A stretch of 64,000 nt of DNA from positions 6,262,001 through 6,326,000 of the forward strand of contig JAGPXD010000002.1 in assembly GCA_020746995.1 (NCBI GenBank). The letters run 5' to 3'. Below the pieces are notes generated by a model. That model searched no databases and had not been told where the DNA came from. It saw only the letters and a program-made list of their open reading frames with translations. Position numbers and translations under genes: made by a program. This DNA comes from Plectosphaerella cucumerina (lineage: Eukaryota; Ascomycota; Sordariomycetes; Glomerellales; Plectosphaerellaceae). Shown in pieces: positions 22,701-32,183 of the stretch (positions are counted from its first letter, which is position 1; each line of letters begins with the position of its first letter).

Positions 22701-22884
22701 TAAAGCTAACATCCGTCTGAACCGTCGACCAGCGGCCCAGACCGCGCTGGAACGGGGACTTGAGGCGAAAAGCCCCCAAAGCCGAATAAGACATTACCAA
22801 AGTCCTGTGTCGCCCGACCTGTCTCCCCTCTTGACGCTCCTGCTCAGTCCCAACACTCGTTTTGTACGCAGTTCGACCCTCACG
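19705..22884. other. 3.2-kb gene-free stretch
   Basis: No intact gene was found. One patch (about 21300-21690) has coding-like wobble and short F-box-like and other peptide hints in shifting frames. It could be a decayed gene, but nothing is conserved enough to name. The asparaginase promoter is at its left end. Confidence 0.4.
19784..19791 (-). promoter_or_regulatory. TATA box of the asparaginase gene
   Basis: TATAAAAG on the minus strand lies about 80 bp upstream of ATG 19704. Confidence 0.6.
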
Positions 22885-24199
22885 ATGCGTTGCTTCCACC
22901 TTCGACCCTTTGCCGTAGCGGGCTTTCTCATGGCACTCTCAGTGTCGCATGCCTCCCTCGGCCGGAGGCACAGCTCGCCAGTAGCTGCAGAGACGCTCAT
23001 CTCTGGTCCAGGAGGCGAGGCCGGCCCCGAGCCCACGGAGGCCCCCACCGCGCCCGGAGAGCTAAGGAAGAGGCAGCTCGCCGACAGCGAGAGCAGCCGT
23101 GCCGGAACGTGCGGCTACGAGTATGTTGGGAGCAGCTTGTGTATGTCTCCTTGGGAAACACATCCAGGTCACCGCTGACGATGACAGCGCAATCAATAAC
23201 GTGCCAATCCGCGGGCGCCGAGTGTCGAACCCATCCCATCTACCAAGCCCGAGGCTGCTGCGATCCGAGAAATTGCGTCGTCGCCACCACCTGTATGCCC
23301 CTTACCGCTTCAAGCGCATTGTCCTCAGCCTCAGTCGTCGACCTCTCGACCCTGTATTGGTGAGAATAGCCTCAAAGAGCGATCGTCCAGTCCCGACAGC
23401 CGTCTAACCTCTTGCCAGCTTTGACGCCGAGTCTCCCGCGTGCGGCGTGTATCAGTTCTCAGACGACACCGATTCGAACTCAATGTACTTCTGCGCGCCG
23501 AGCCCGACAACCTCGACGATCCGTTATAATCTGCTTGCCGTGAGCACGAGCGCATCCGATGCCTCGACTGGGTCCGGCAGCTCGACCTCTGATGGGTCGA
23601 GTACCACGTCCTCAGCTTCTGAGACTACCACAGCGGCTGCGGCGGCCCCTGCCTCTACCCCCGTGGGCCCCATTGTCGGTGGTGTCGTAGGTGGTGTTGG
23701 TAAGTGCCCGTTCGCTCGCAATTCTAAGGCTAGCATCGAGCTGACATGTTGAGCAGCCGGCATCGCCCTCCTCAGCTTCCTGGCCTGGTTCTTCCTCATC
23801 CGCCGCAAGAACAACGGCGACGTCCCAGAACAAGCACCGCCGCACATGTCTCAGCCAATGCTGGCCCAGCAGCAGTACTCCGGCGGTCCAGGCCAGCATC
23901 CAGCAGAAATGGGGGCGCCCATGTACGACAACAGGGGGAGCATCGCCAAGCCACAGATGGAGGGACAATACACCGCCGTGCCAACGAGTTCCGTCAGCCC
24001 CGGGCCCCAGGACAATGCTGCCTACTATGGCCAGCCACCCGGCCAGGCTGGGCCACCCTGGAACCAGCCAGCGCCTGGGCAGTATTACCCGCAGCAGGGC
24101 TATGAGATGCCGGCAAACAACGGGCCTCCCGGCCAACATCCTCAAGTGGCCGAGCTACCAGTGACCAGGCCAGATGGAGAACTGAGGGAGCTGCAATAG
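22885..24199 (+). CDS. Mid2/Skg6-like type I membrane protein with Cys-rich ectodomain
   Basis: Four exons (22885-23140, 23188-23359, 23419-23699, 23757-24199) encode 383 aa. Order: a signal-anchor-like N-terminus (MRCFHLRPFAVAGFLMALSV), a Lys/Arg processing-like KRQ, then a Cys-rich block (GTCGYEYVGSSL; SITCQSAGAEC; GCCDPRNCVVATTC; ESPACGVYQF; MYFCAPS). A Ser/Thr-rich stalk, the glycine-zipper helix GPIVGGVVGGVAGIALLSF, the RRKNNGD stop-transfer, and a Pro/Gln/Gly/Tyr-rich tail follow. The arrangement is typical of fungal proteins annotated as Mid2-like or Skg6-like, with proposed roles in sensing at the cell wall; function here is inferred from layout only. All three introns are short (47-59 nt) with exact phase matches. 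The gene looks similar in plan, not in sequence, to the one at 14124-15575. Confidence 0.82.
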
Positions 24200-24394
24200 G
24201 TGGCTGAGGTCGGCCGAGGCATCGGGGTGTGGTCGCCAGGCATCGTTCTAATGTAGACCATCGAATCTGATCTGTCTGTGGCAGAATCGGTTCGGAACGG
24301 GGAGTTCGGTGAACTTGTGAATCCAGCATTGCTTTTCGGACGTTGATTTCAAAGCCTGCCTTTGCATTTTTCAAGACAGCCTCGACTTGAGAGC

Positions 24395-25987
24395 TCAATG
24401 CTTTCCACCATCATCACCACCTAGCTGTACGTGCTCCGCCAGTGTCTCGGCGGCCATCTCAGGCGTCCAGGACGCGATTCTGTCTTCAGTGAGCAGGTAT
24501 GCCCGTGGAAACTCAGCCACGTCGCCCTGCCCGAGGATCATTCTCGCCACGGCCTCGCCGCTGAGCCAGCACTTGTCCATGCCGTGCCCGTTGAACCCGG
24601 CGGCGATCCACTCGCCATGGCCGCCACGACCAGAGGTCTTTGGCGGCAGTTTGCCCACGAGCGGCATCCCGTCGGCGGTAAATCCCATGATGCCTGACCA
24701 AAGTTCGACAACCTTTGGCGGTTGGTCGACGCTCCAGATTCCTGGAGCGGCCGAGGCGAGTGACTCCCAGGCGTCCTCTGCCACGGAAGAATCGTCGCTC
24801 GTCAGGAGACCCGTGAGCTTCTGAGACTCTCCGCCGAGAAACATGATGCCAGTCTTGGCATTCTGCTGGGCGTAGTAGAGTCCGAGACGGGCATGGCCCG
24901 TGGACGCGTCGTAGGTTGCCTTGGAGATGTGGTTCCACGACGCCCGGTGACCTTGGCGTGGGAAAGAAGGCCCCATATGCTGCGTAGACATTGTACCACG
25001 GAGCGGATACAGTGTCCCGACGAGGCCGGGGATGAGGCGAGCCGAGTAGCCATTGGTGCAGTGGACGACGTGCTTCGCGCGGAGCGAGCCCCGTGGGGTG
25101 CGCAGAGTATATGGGTGAGTGATGGAGGTGTCGTCTTCGTGAGCAATCTCCAATACGGGAGTTTGAGTCTCCAGCTGGAAGCACGTGGGGAATTTGCGGT
25201 CGAGGGCCGCCAAGACGGCCGTGAAGAACCTGTACGGCCATAGTGCGGCGACACCGCGCTGCTGGATGACTCCAGCGGTGTTGGTGAAGCCGAATGTCTG
25301 CTCAGAATTAGCATACCAGGCGGTCGAGACTTTGGCAGAGATGGGTAGATGCCTTTTCTGCCTCATCCTTCTCGTACACCAGGTAGGTCAGGTCACGATC
25401 CGGGACGGCCTCCTCGAGTTGACGAACAGCCGCCACGGCCTCTTCAAAGAGGTCTTGATCTTCATAGGCCGTGGTCGCTGCGACTGTGCGTAGCTCGGCT
25501 GCTTCATCGTCGGCCATATTGAGCTGAGAGGCCAGAAGTCTGAGGCGGCGGATGTTGGCCTCGCTGAATCGTACCGTCTCGATGGCCTGTTCAAGGCCAA
25601 CGTGCTCGACAAGGCCGGGGAATAGAGCATCGCTGTCGGAAACAAGATGGCCTCCATTGCGGCCTGTGGCGCCGCTGACGGCCGTGCGGGCCTCGAGCAT
25701 GGTGACGCGGGGCGGGCGAGGACCGGGATGATTCAGGAGGAAGTGGGCGACGGCGATGCCGGTGACGCCGGAGCCGATAATGGCCACGTCGGTTGCTTCG
25801 GTCAGCACGGGCGACTGGAGGCTTGAGACTTCTGGGTGCTGGGGGTTTTGCCAGGCGGAGGGGGTCGGTTCTGAACTGGGCAGACCCGGAGGACGGGTGA
25901 TGAGGTCGACGACATGACGGACGAAGTCTGAGGGTGGTCAGCGGGGTCGTGCTGGCTGCGAGGGAGGTACTGACCGGTCTGCGACAT
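24395..25987 (-). CDS. FAD-dependent oxidoreductase (DAO family), reading frame interrupted
   Basis: A 13-nt first exon (25987-25975) splices over a 47-nt intron to 25927. The protein then shows the dinucleotide-binding motif VAIIGSGVTGIAVAHFLL, followed by RTAVSGATGRNGGH, the DAO-superfamily FAD contact. The frame runs to about 25350, and the rest continues in another frame to the stop at 24395 (FGFTNTAGVIQQRG, WPYRF, VVHCTNGYSARLIPG, LWSGIMGFTADGMPLVG, GFNGHGMDKCW). The switch is explained either by one extra base near the A4 run at 25354-25357 or by an 82-nt intron (25379-25298) with a weak GTGTAC donor and a CTAAT branch. Relatives oxidise amino acids or amines with FAD. The substrate is not predictable. 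Without a rescue the product would be truncated. Confidence 0.75.
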
Positions 25988-26482
25988 GTTTGCAGTGGTA
26001 GATGTGGTGAAAGACCAGATCCTGATAAGGTGATGGATTTTGGAGATAGGCGGAGTAGAGTGAGAGTCAGAGGCAGCTGAGGGTCAAGCTGATGAAGCTG
26101 TTGATGATCGGATCATAAATGTGCTGGGCGCTGCATGCCACTGAGGCGGGGAAGTCGCCCGACGTCGGGCTCGCGCAGGCTTTGTGTCGCGTGTTCATGC
26201 CACATTTAGCCTAGCGGAGGGGCCCAATCGCACTCATTCTTCTTGGGAAGTTTGCTGCCGCCGATTGCTGCGCCTACGCTGTGGTGACGATGATGAAGTT
26301 CCAGGTTTGATGATGATGAATTGAAAACTTGGGTTCCGGGTCCAGTGCTGTGTTCAGGGCCAAGGCGTTCGGGACGGGAGCCCACCCCGAGTCGGGCACT
26401 ACGGGGTCCGGGGTTTTAGCGGCCTGGGCCACTGGGAAGTCACCCTTGGTGGCTCCTTCCCGATGGAAAGAGCAAAAAAGAC

Positions 26483-26520
26483 CCCCTCCGGGCATCCTGT
26501 TATACAGGAATCCGGAGGGG
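26483..26520. repeat. Compact two-step inverted repeat (hairpin)
   Basis: CCCCTCCGG at 26483-26491 pairs with CCGGAGGGG at 26512-26520. Inside, CCTGT pairs with ACAGG around a TAT loop, so 14 base pairs are separated only by short internal loops. It could act as a transcript end structure. It also resembles the GC-rich hairpin elements known from fungal mitochondrial DNA. Confidence 0.6.
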
Positions 26521-26567
26521 TAGAAAACCGCCCACCAACAGTAGCTGTGGTAGGCGAATTTTGCTCT

Positions 26568-26638
26568 GGCCAGATGGGAAATCGAACCCCCTCGCTGTGT
26601 CAATAATACGCCAGTATTATTACCGCTAAACTGCGGTC
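26568..26638 (-). pseudogene. Probable degenerate tRNA (isotype unassigned)
   Basis: A 71-nt tRNA-sized minus-strand sequence has a B-box-like GGTTCGATTTC (one mismatch from consensus) and an A-box-like GTTTAGCGGTAA at the right spacing. The acceptor arms pair at only 5 of 7 positions, and the anticodon stem is poor. The most stable local pairing (AATAATAC with GTATTATT) does not fit a normal tRNA. I read it as a relic rather than a working gene. Confidence 0.35.
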
Positions 26639-27004
26639 GCGTTAGGACATCAACGGTCTGTAAAAGGTAGAACAAATCAAGAGGTTATAAAGGAAGGTAC
26701 GCGCCCCTACCTCCCGTCCACAATGCCAATGGGAACACACGCATCAACAAGCACCTTCCCCAGCGGCACAATAGCAGCCAATCCATCGTCGAGAGTGAAG
26801 AGCATGGAGGTGGCTCTTTTGGGCATGGACGGAGACGTTTCGAGATCTGCAACTTGCTATCTTTTTTCACGACGCAGAGCTGACGACTGTATGTCGAAGT
26901 TAGGTTGCCCGAGTATACTCGACTCTCTTGACTGTTCACCAACCTGTATTATTATTAAATTATTATCTACCCCAGCACGAAGAGAACGTCCCCCCCAAAA
27001 CGCC

Positions 27005-28750
27005 CTACACATTGCGGATGGGAATGTTCCGCGTCAGGTACTCATGCCACTTGGGCAGGGTCCTCTTAAGCGGCGTATCGGTGGTCAGCTGCAGATCCTC
27101 AATGGCGCTCGCCCAGCGGACCAGCTCGCCCTCCGCCCAGGCCGTCTGCATGATAGCCAGCCCGTACGGCATGCCAGTGTGATCATGAACACCGACAGGC
27201 ACGGTGACGACGGGGTAGCCGGCCTGCGCGGCGATCTGGTACGACTGGCCGACGTCCGGGGGCACGAGAAGCCCATCAAGGCGGCGGCCGCCCGGGCCGA
27301 GGGTCAGGGCGTGGTCGATGCCATCGCGCGTCTTGGACTGGACGAAGCCCAGGGCCTGGAAGTACGTCTCGTCCTGCACGCCCTTTGTGGCGAGGGAGGC
27401 GAGGAAGCCGTCCTGGCCCGAGTAGAAGCCCGGGTTGCCGAGGGGCCAGGGGTTGCCGCCCTCGGAGCCGTCGTTGTCGTAGTTGTACTGGACAATGTCC
27501 TCGAGGGAGCGGATGTTTGTGTTTTCGAGCTCGGCGAGGTACGTCTTGATGTTGTTGTAAAAGTCGACCTTGACGACCGTGTACTCGGACTCGTTGGGGT
27601 AGCCGCGGAAGGTGCCCCAGTCCCAGTCCCAGCCGTGGTTGCTGACGATGGTCTCATAGTCGAGGATCTCCGTCTCATTGACGATGGTGGCGCCCGCGGC
27701 GCGAAGGGTGCACAGGAAGCTGTTGAGGACGCGCTTCTGAGCATCATCGGCGTACACCCAGAAGGACTTCCAGGGGAGGCCGAAGACGGCGCCCTGAAGG
27801 GCTGTCTTGTTGGTGAGGAACTGGGTGTAGCCCCCATCCGGGGTGTTACCCTCCTGGGCAAGGGTGTAGTTGTCGCGCGGGTCGATGCCCCAGATGGCGT
27901 CCAGAGCATAGACGGCGTCGCGGACGGTACGACCAAAGGTGCCAACCGAGTCCTGGTGCTCGCTCTCGGGGATGACGCCGGCGCGCGAAGTCAGGCCGAC
28001 GGTGGGCTTGAAGCCGACGAGGGCATTGCGCATGGCAGGGTTGATGACGCTGCCGTCCGTCTCAGTGCCGAGAGAGAAGGCGACGGCATTGGCGGCGACG
28101 CCGGCGGCGCTGCCGGAGGAGCTGCCGCCCGGGTTGACGGTGAGGTTGTAGGGGCTGCGAACCTGGCCGAAGCGTGCCGAGTAGCCCTCGGAGTAGTTGT
28201 TGCTGCGCATGTCTGCCCACTCGCTGAGAGCGGCCTTGCCGAGCAATACAGCGCCGGCATCACGGAGGCGGGCGACGACGTGAGCGTCGCGAGGCACAAT
28301 GCTTCCCAGGAGGGCGGTGCTGCCGGCCGTGGTCTCGAGATTGTCCTTGCTGGCGATGTTCTCCTTGACGGTGAAGGGGATGCCGTGGAGGGGACCGCGG
28401 ACCTTGCCGGCGGCGCGCTCGGCGTCCATGGCGGCGGCGATAGCGAAGACATCCGGGTTGAGCTGGCCGAGGGAGGCCGTGTAGGCCTGGGTCTGGTAGG
28501 TGCGGTGCAGGTAGCAGAGGACGAGCTGCTGGGAGGTCAGGGAACCGTTGGCCATGGCAGCCTGCATCTCGTCGATGGTGGCCTCGAGGAGGCGGAAGCC
28601 GCCCGCGCACGGGGGCATGGGGAAGAGAGCATCGGTATCGGCGTTCTCCTGGAGGGGATAGAAGGACGGCGTGAACTCCTCGAGAGCGCCGGCAAGCTGG
28701 GCGGACGCGCCAGCCGTAGCGAGGACCGCGAGAGCTACCTGGAGATGCAT
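27005..28750 (-). CDS. Secreted amidase-signature family enzyme
   Basis: A single-exon gene of 581 aa with a signal peptide (MHLQVALAVLATAGASAQ). The amidase-signature catalytic triad is readable: Lys129 in GIPFTVKENIAS, the cis-Ser near 210 in NPGGSSSGSAAG, and the nucleophile Ser234 in GTETDGSVINPA. Further family blocks are VGFKPTVGLTSRAGVIPESE, TVRDAVYALDAIWGID and the C-terminal GYPVVTVPVG and MPYGLAIMQTAW. Such enzymes hydrolyse amides such as fatty-acid, aryl or peptide amides. The signal peptide suggests an extracellular or vacuolar site. ATG 28750 is chosen over an upstream in-frame ATG at 28888 because it begins the signal peptide. The plus strand opposite is open for about 730 codons, a by-product of GC-rich codon use. 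Confidence 0.93.
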   Translation of the reverse strand: MHLQVALAVLATAGASAQLAGALEEFTPSFYPLQENADTDALFPMPPCAGGFRLLEATIDEMQAAMANGSLTSQQLVLCYLHRTYQTQAYTASLGQLNPDVFAIAAAMDAERAAGKVRGPLHGIPFTVKENIASKDNLETTAGSTALLGSIVPRDAHVVARLRDAGAVLLGKAALSEWADMRSNNYSEGYSARFGQVRSPYNLTVNPGGSSSGSAAGVAANAVAFSLGTETDGSVINPAMRNALVGFKPTVGLTSRAGVIPESEHQDSVGTFGRTVRDAVYALDAIWGIDPRDNYTLAQEGNTPDGGYTQFLTNKTALQGAVFGLPWKSFWVYADDAQKRVLNSFLCTLRAAGATIVNETEILDYETIVSNHGWDWDWGTFRGYPNESEYTVVKVDFYNNIKTYLAELENTNIRSLEDIVQYNYDNDGSEGGNPWPLGNPGFYSGQDGFLASLATKGVQDETYFQALGFVQSKTRDGIDHALTLGPGGRRLDGLLVPPDVGQSYQIAAQAGYPVVTVPVGVHDHTGMPYGLAIMQTAWAEGELVRWASAIEDLQLTTDTPLKRTLPKWHEYLTRNIPIRNV

Positions 28751-29817
28751 CCTCTGTCCGAGCCGATGTTTCACGGGAAGAGGGGGAGGAGAGGGGGTGG
28801 GAGGGAATACGAACGAACGACACGGCAGACGGACAGGCAGACAAAACCCGTGGTGTGGTGTGCGGACGCAGGAACGCCAGCAAAGCACATGAACCAGGGA
28901 TATATACGCAGCTGAGTGCTATCGACGCAGGGGGGCACTCATGCTCTCGGCGCGCAGGACGAGGCGCATCGCCACGGTAGCATCGGGCGCCCCTCTTCCT
29001 CGTCAGTCGATAATTGAGCCGCGACGCGGGATTTCCTGCCGACGGCGGTGGAGACGATTGGACAATGCCGTTGTTCGGCGTCCCTGTGGCGTGCAGACGC
29101 CGCAAGCGAGCGTGGGGTGAAGAAAGAGGAGAGAAGTCGTTTATTACTGCCTGATACTTCTAGCCTCCACTGTAGACAGATCCCTGGTCCCGGGATATAC
29201 CGTGCACCGTATCTTCAGGGGTCCGTAAGGGCCGGTGAAAGGTTAAAGACGGCGTTGGGCGAATAGGGGCTCGCCGCGGAACATGTGGTGGTCGTCCCGG
29301 GGGTCTTCATCTCCACAAGATGGGGAGAACAGGGGGTGAAGCAGGACTCGGTCGACGCCTCACGGACGGTTCGGGCCAGCGCGGCCCACGGCTTCCCGCG
29401 GTCTTTTGCCTGGAATAACGTCCACTGTTGGTCTTTTCTTCGAGGTTTACTGTTTCTCGAGACTTGGATCCCACGCCAGTTGCGCCACTGTCCTGAGCCG
29501 GGCCGACCTCCTTACGAGTACCTTCAGCCGTCCGGCGGGCGTCCCCGGGATCTCGTTCCAGAGGAACGAACAGCGTGGCGCCTTCTCTCAAGGTCTTCCA
29601 AAATTGGCCCAGCGGCCGTTGACCACGGCAATGGCAGAGCTGGTTATTATCAGGATGGCGGCGGGAGGCTTTGCCAGTTCTTCCCCAGATACAAGTAACG
29701 CCGCTCCACCCCCCGTGTTCGCGCCGCATATGTTGATAGTCTCTTGGCATGGCTGCCCCTTTCTCCTGACCCGATCTCCTTTAGTCAGTCGTTGTACTGT
29801 ACTTGCTTCCTTCCAGC
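28751..29817. other. Divergent intergenic region, amidase / rhodopsin-type gene
   Basis: About 1.07 kb holds the promoters of two divergently transcribed genes. No other gene was recognised. Confidence 0.5.
28900..28906 (-). promoter_or_regulatory. TATA-like element of the amidase gene
   Basis: TATATAT on the minus strand lies about 150 bp upstream of ATG 28750. Confidence 0.4.
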
Positions 29818-31130
29818 ATGAGCGACCCGTTGGTCGATCAGGCCTTCACTGATGGCCGGGTGCCCGTCGAGATCACCAGAGAGTATCTCTACGAGACAAG
29901 GGACCCTCCAGCCATCGCCGCCATCATCGCCATCACGGCTGTTTCCTCTCTAGTCGTGCTTGTTCGCCTCGTCTCGCGGGCCTTCTACGTTCGCCGCTTC
30001 GGTCTCGATGATGCGCTGGTCGCCTTCTCCTGGGTACGTCCTCCCTGATTCCCATATCCCCCAGCGTCCCTGGGCCAACATCACAGACAATCTTCATCCC
30101 GTTTGCCATCCTCTGCGTCCGACTCATCCAGATCGGCTCCGGCAGACACTATGAATACATCCAATACGTCATGACCATGGAAACCGTCGAGGTCAGCGAA
30201 ATCTGGGACTTCATCGCCCACCTCCTCTACACCACGTCACTCCTCGTCTGCCGCCTGTCAGGCCTGGCCTTCTACCACCGCCTGTGCGCCCAGCACCGTG
30301 GCTTCCTCGTCACCATCCGGTCTATGGCTGCCGTACTGGCCGCCGGCTATATCGCCCAGATGGCGCTCATTATTTTCCACTGCCTTCCCGTCACCGGTCT
30401 GTGGCCCTACGACTGGCAGCCCGGCTTCGAGAACTACACCTGCCTGACTTGGGGCGTCGTCTACAGCGTGAACTCGTCCGTCTCCCTGCTCTGCGACCTG
30501 CTGCTCTTCGGCATCCCCATCGCCATGTTGCGCATGCTGCACATGCCACCGCGGCAGAAGGTGCAGCTGGCCGGTATTCTGCTGCCGGGTATTGGGTAAG
30601 GCCAGATCCTGTCCCATTTCTATTTGATTCACGACTGACTCTGGCCTAGGGTCGTCGCCATCTCCGTCGCCCGGCTCGTCCTCGTCATCAAAGGTCAATG
30701 GGAGGCCGACATGTCCTGGTCCTACAACCCAATGCTCGCTGTCGAGGCAGCCGAGATCGGTGCCACCCTCGTCGCCTTGTCAGTGCCGGGTGTCAAGCCG
30801 GTATTCGACCGCCTCGTACTCCGGAGGCCGCGCGAGGGTACTGGTTCCAAGGCCTCCTACTTCCACGACGTCAGCGCCCGCTCCGGCTCCCAGGGAACGC
30901 GCCTCCGCACCCTCCGCGACACAAGCGCCACTCTACGTAGCAACGAAGATATTTCGGGTGCCTATCACGCCGGCGAAGACGTGCTATCCGATGACAAGAG
31001 CATCACCAGCCGCGATGGCATTGTTGTGCGGACAGACTTCGACCTGTTGGTGCAGGATGGGGTGCCCGGAAAGGGAGGGGACAGGAAGGTTCGGGTCACT
31101 TCTGGGTTGCGTCAGCGCGAGGATATGTAG
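29818..31130 (+). CDS. Fungal rhodopsin-domain 7-TM integral membrane protein (Pth11-related)
   Basis: Three exons (29818-30033, 30087-30595, 30650-31130) encode 401 aa. Seven hydrophobic helices can be followed: AIIAITAVSSLVVLVRLVS; the helix around FSW/TIFIPFAILCVRLI; LLYTTSLLVCRLSGLAFY; MAAVLAAGYIAQMALIIF; NSSVSLLCDLLLFGIPIA; LAGILLPGIGVVAISVARL; and AVEAAEIGATLVALSVPGVK. Family marks are the FGLDDALVAFSW motif after TM1 and the CLTWGVVYSVNSS segment. The C-terminal ~120 residues are cytoplasmic and Ser/Thr/Asp-rich. The group includes the plasma-membrane receptor-like Pth11 relatives. It lacks an N-terminal CFEM domain. Ligand and signalling output are unknown. Both introns restore helices that would otherwise break, which supports the model. 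Confidence 0.88.
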
Positions 31131-31834
31131 ATATGATTGGATTGAAAACAAAATACGGTGTGCCAGGCAGATGCATTCTTTGTCTCCAGTCGTCTTCGGT
31201 GATCTTCTCTGAGTTGGGGCCAATATTCGGACTAAGAAAAGCGACCCATCGTTGAACGGCATGAGAGTGTTCTCAATTGCCCCTGATATATCGAGCGCGT
31301 CTGAGTAAACGGGTTCGTGGCCAACCTGGAAGTCGTGAGAATGGAGACATGATGGGAACACCCTCTAAAAAGGAGGGCATCGCCAGATGTGGGTCACCAC
31401 CCCCTTTTCCGACTACACTCGTCGCGCCCAGCCATCCAAAGTCACCAGACATTACTCCCTTGGGATGCAATTAATTCTTCGAAGTTATTTTTCAGTCCAT
31501 TCCATTCATCTCGGATAGTCTATTTCGCAAGGGAGCCAGAATTGGGTGGTCCATGGACAAATCAGTTTGTCAGCCTGTCGGCCATTATGCAAGGCAACAT
31601 CCGTGACACGGCAGCCTCGACAGTGCCCCGAAAAAGACTAAATCATACCTCAGTACATAGATAAAAGTCGGTTTCAAGGTTCTGAATCATTGCATGCTTA
31701 TTTATTCGTAAACGGAGACGATGCACGCGTTTTGCGCATGCTGCTTGGTTGGGACGCGTCGCTGTCCATCGTCACGTGCACCCGCGATGTCAACATCAAC
31801 ATCACGACGCCAGGTGCATCATGACAGAAAAGGC

Positions 31835-31841
31835 AAAAAAA
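31835..31841 (-). terminator. Pol III terminator of tRNA-like unit 1
   Basis: A run of seven T on the minus strand begins 6 nt beyond the 3' end of the unit. Confidence 0.55.
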
Positions 31842-31847
31842 GAACTG

Positions 31848-31971
31848 GATGAGTGGCGGATTCGAATCACCGGCTTGCAGGGCCACCGCAAGTATCGGGA
31901 AGTCTGCCTGCGTCAGGTGAGTATCCCCGACGACAAATGCGCAGGCCTTACCAGCTGCACCATGCCTCACC
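31848..31971 (-). tRNA. tRNA-like Pol III unit, copy 1 (long insert, isotype unassigned)
   Basis: The 124-nt minus-strand unit has a B-box match (GATTCGAATCC, 10/11), an A-box-like TGGTGCAGCTGG, and acceptor arms pairing at 6 of 7 positions. The anticodon region holds a large insert of about 50 nt with a 7-bp helix GCCTGCG/CGCAGGC. A T7 terminator follows. T-stem pairing has one mismatch, so this copy may be decaying. I could not place an anticodon confidently. Confidence 0.5.
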
Positions 31972-32046
31972 TTTGGTTGGAAGACACCAACAAAGAACGA
32001 GCCATAAACCCACTGGGCAGTCGCAGGAGAAGCAGCAAGCACGGGC

Positions 32047-32052
32047 AAAAAA
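32047..32052 (-). terminator. Pol III terminator of tRNA-like unit 2
   Basis: Six T on the minus strand lie 7 nt beyond the 3' end of the unit. Confidence 0.55.
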
Positions 32053-32059
32053 GGAATCC

Positions 32060-32183
32060 GGTGAGGAGCGGACTCGAACCACCAGCTTCGAGGGCCACCG
32101 CAAGTATCGAGAAGTCTGCCTGCGTCAGGTGAGTATCCCCGACGACAAATGCGCAGGCCCTATCAGCTACACCATGCCTCACC
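32060..32183 (-). tRNA. tRNA-like Pol III unit, copy 2 (perfect acceptor stem, long insert)
   Basis: The 124-nt minus-strand unit has a perfect 7-bp acceptor stem (GGTGAGG/CCTCACC), a T arm GGTGG-TTCGAGT-CCGCT, and a consensus B box GGTTCGAGTCC. A possible anticodon stem is AGGGC/GCCCT, with CT at positions 32-33 followed by GCG. A GCG anticodon is not normally used in eukaryotes, and the D arm pairs poorly, so isotype and function stay open. The ~50-nt insert is nearly identical to that of copy 1. Confidence 0.55.

Larger units (their letters stand above)
25988..27004. other. 1-kb intergenic region with tRNA-like relic and hairpin
   Basis: No protein gene is supported. The region contains the inverted repeat at 26483-26520 and the tRNA-like sequence at 26568-26638, listed separately. 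A long plus-strand frame entering from the right is antisense to the amidase gene. Confidence 0.5.

Noticed and set aside
31848..32183. Selenocysteine tRNA for the units with long inserts
   Set aside because: The acceptor is 7 bp rather than 9, no TCA anticodon sits in a proper loop, and ascomycetes are not known to use selenocysteine.
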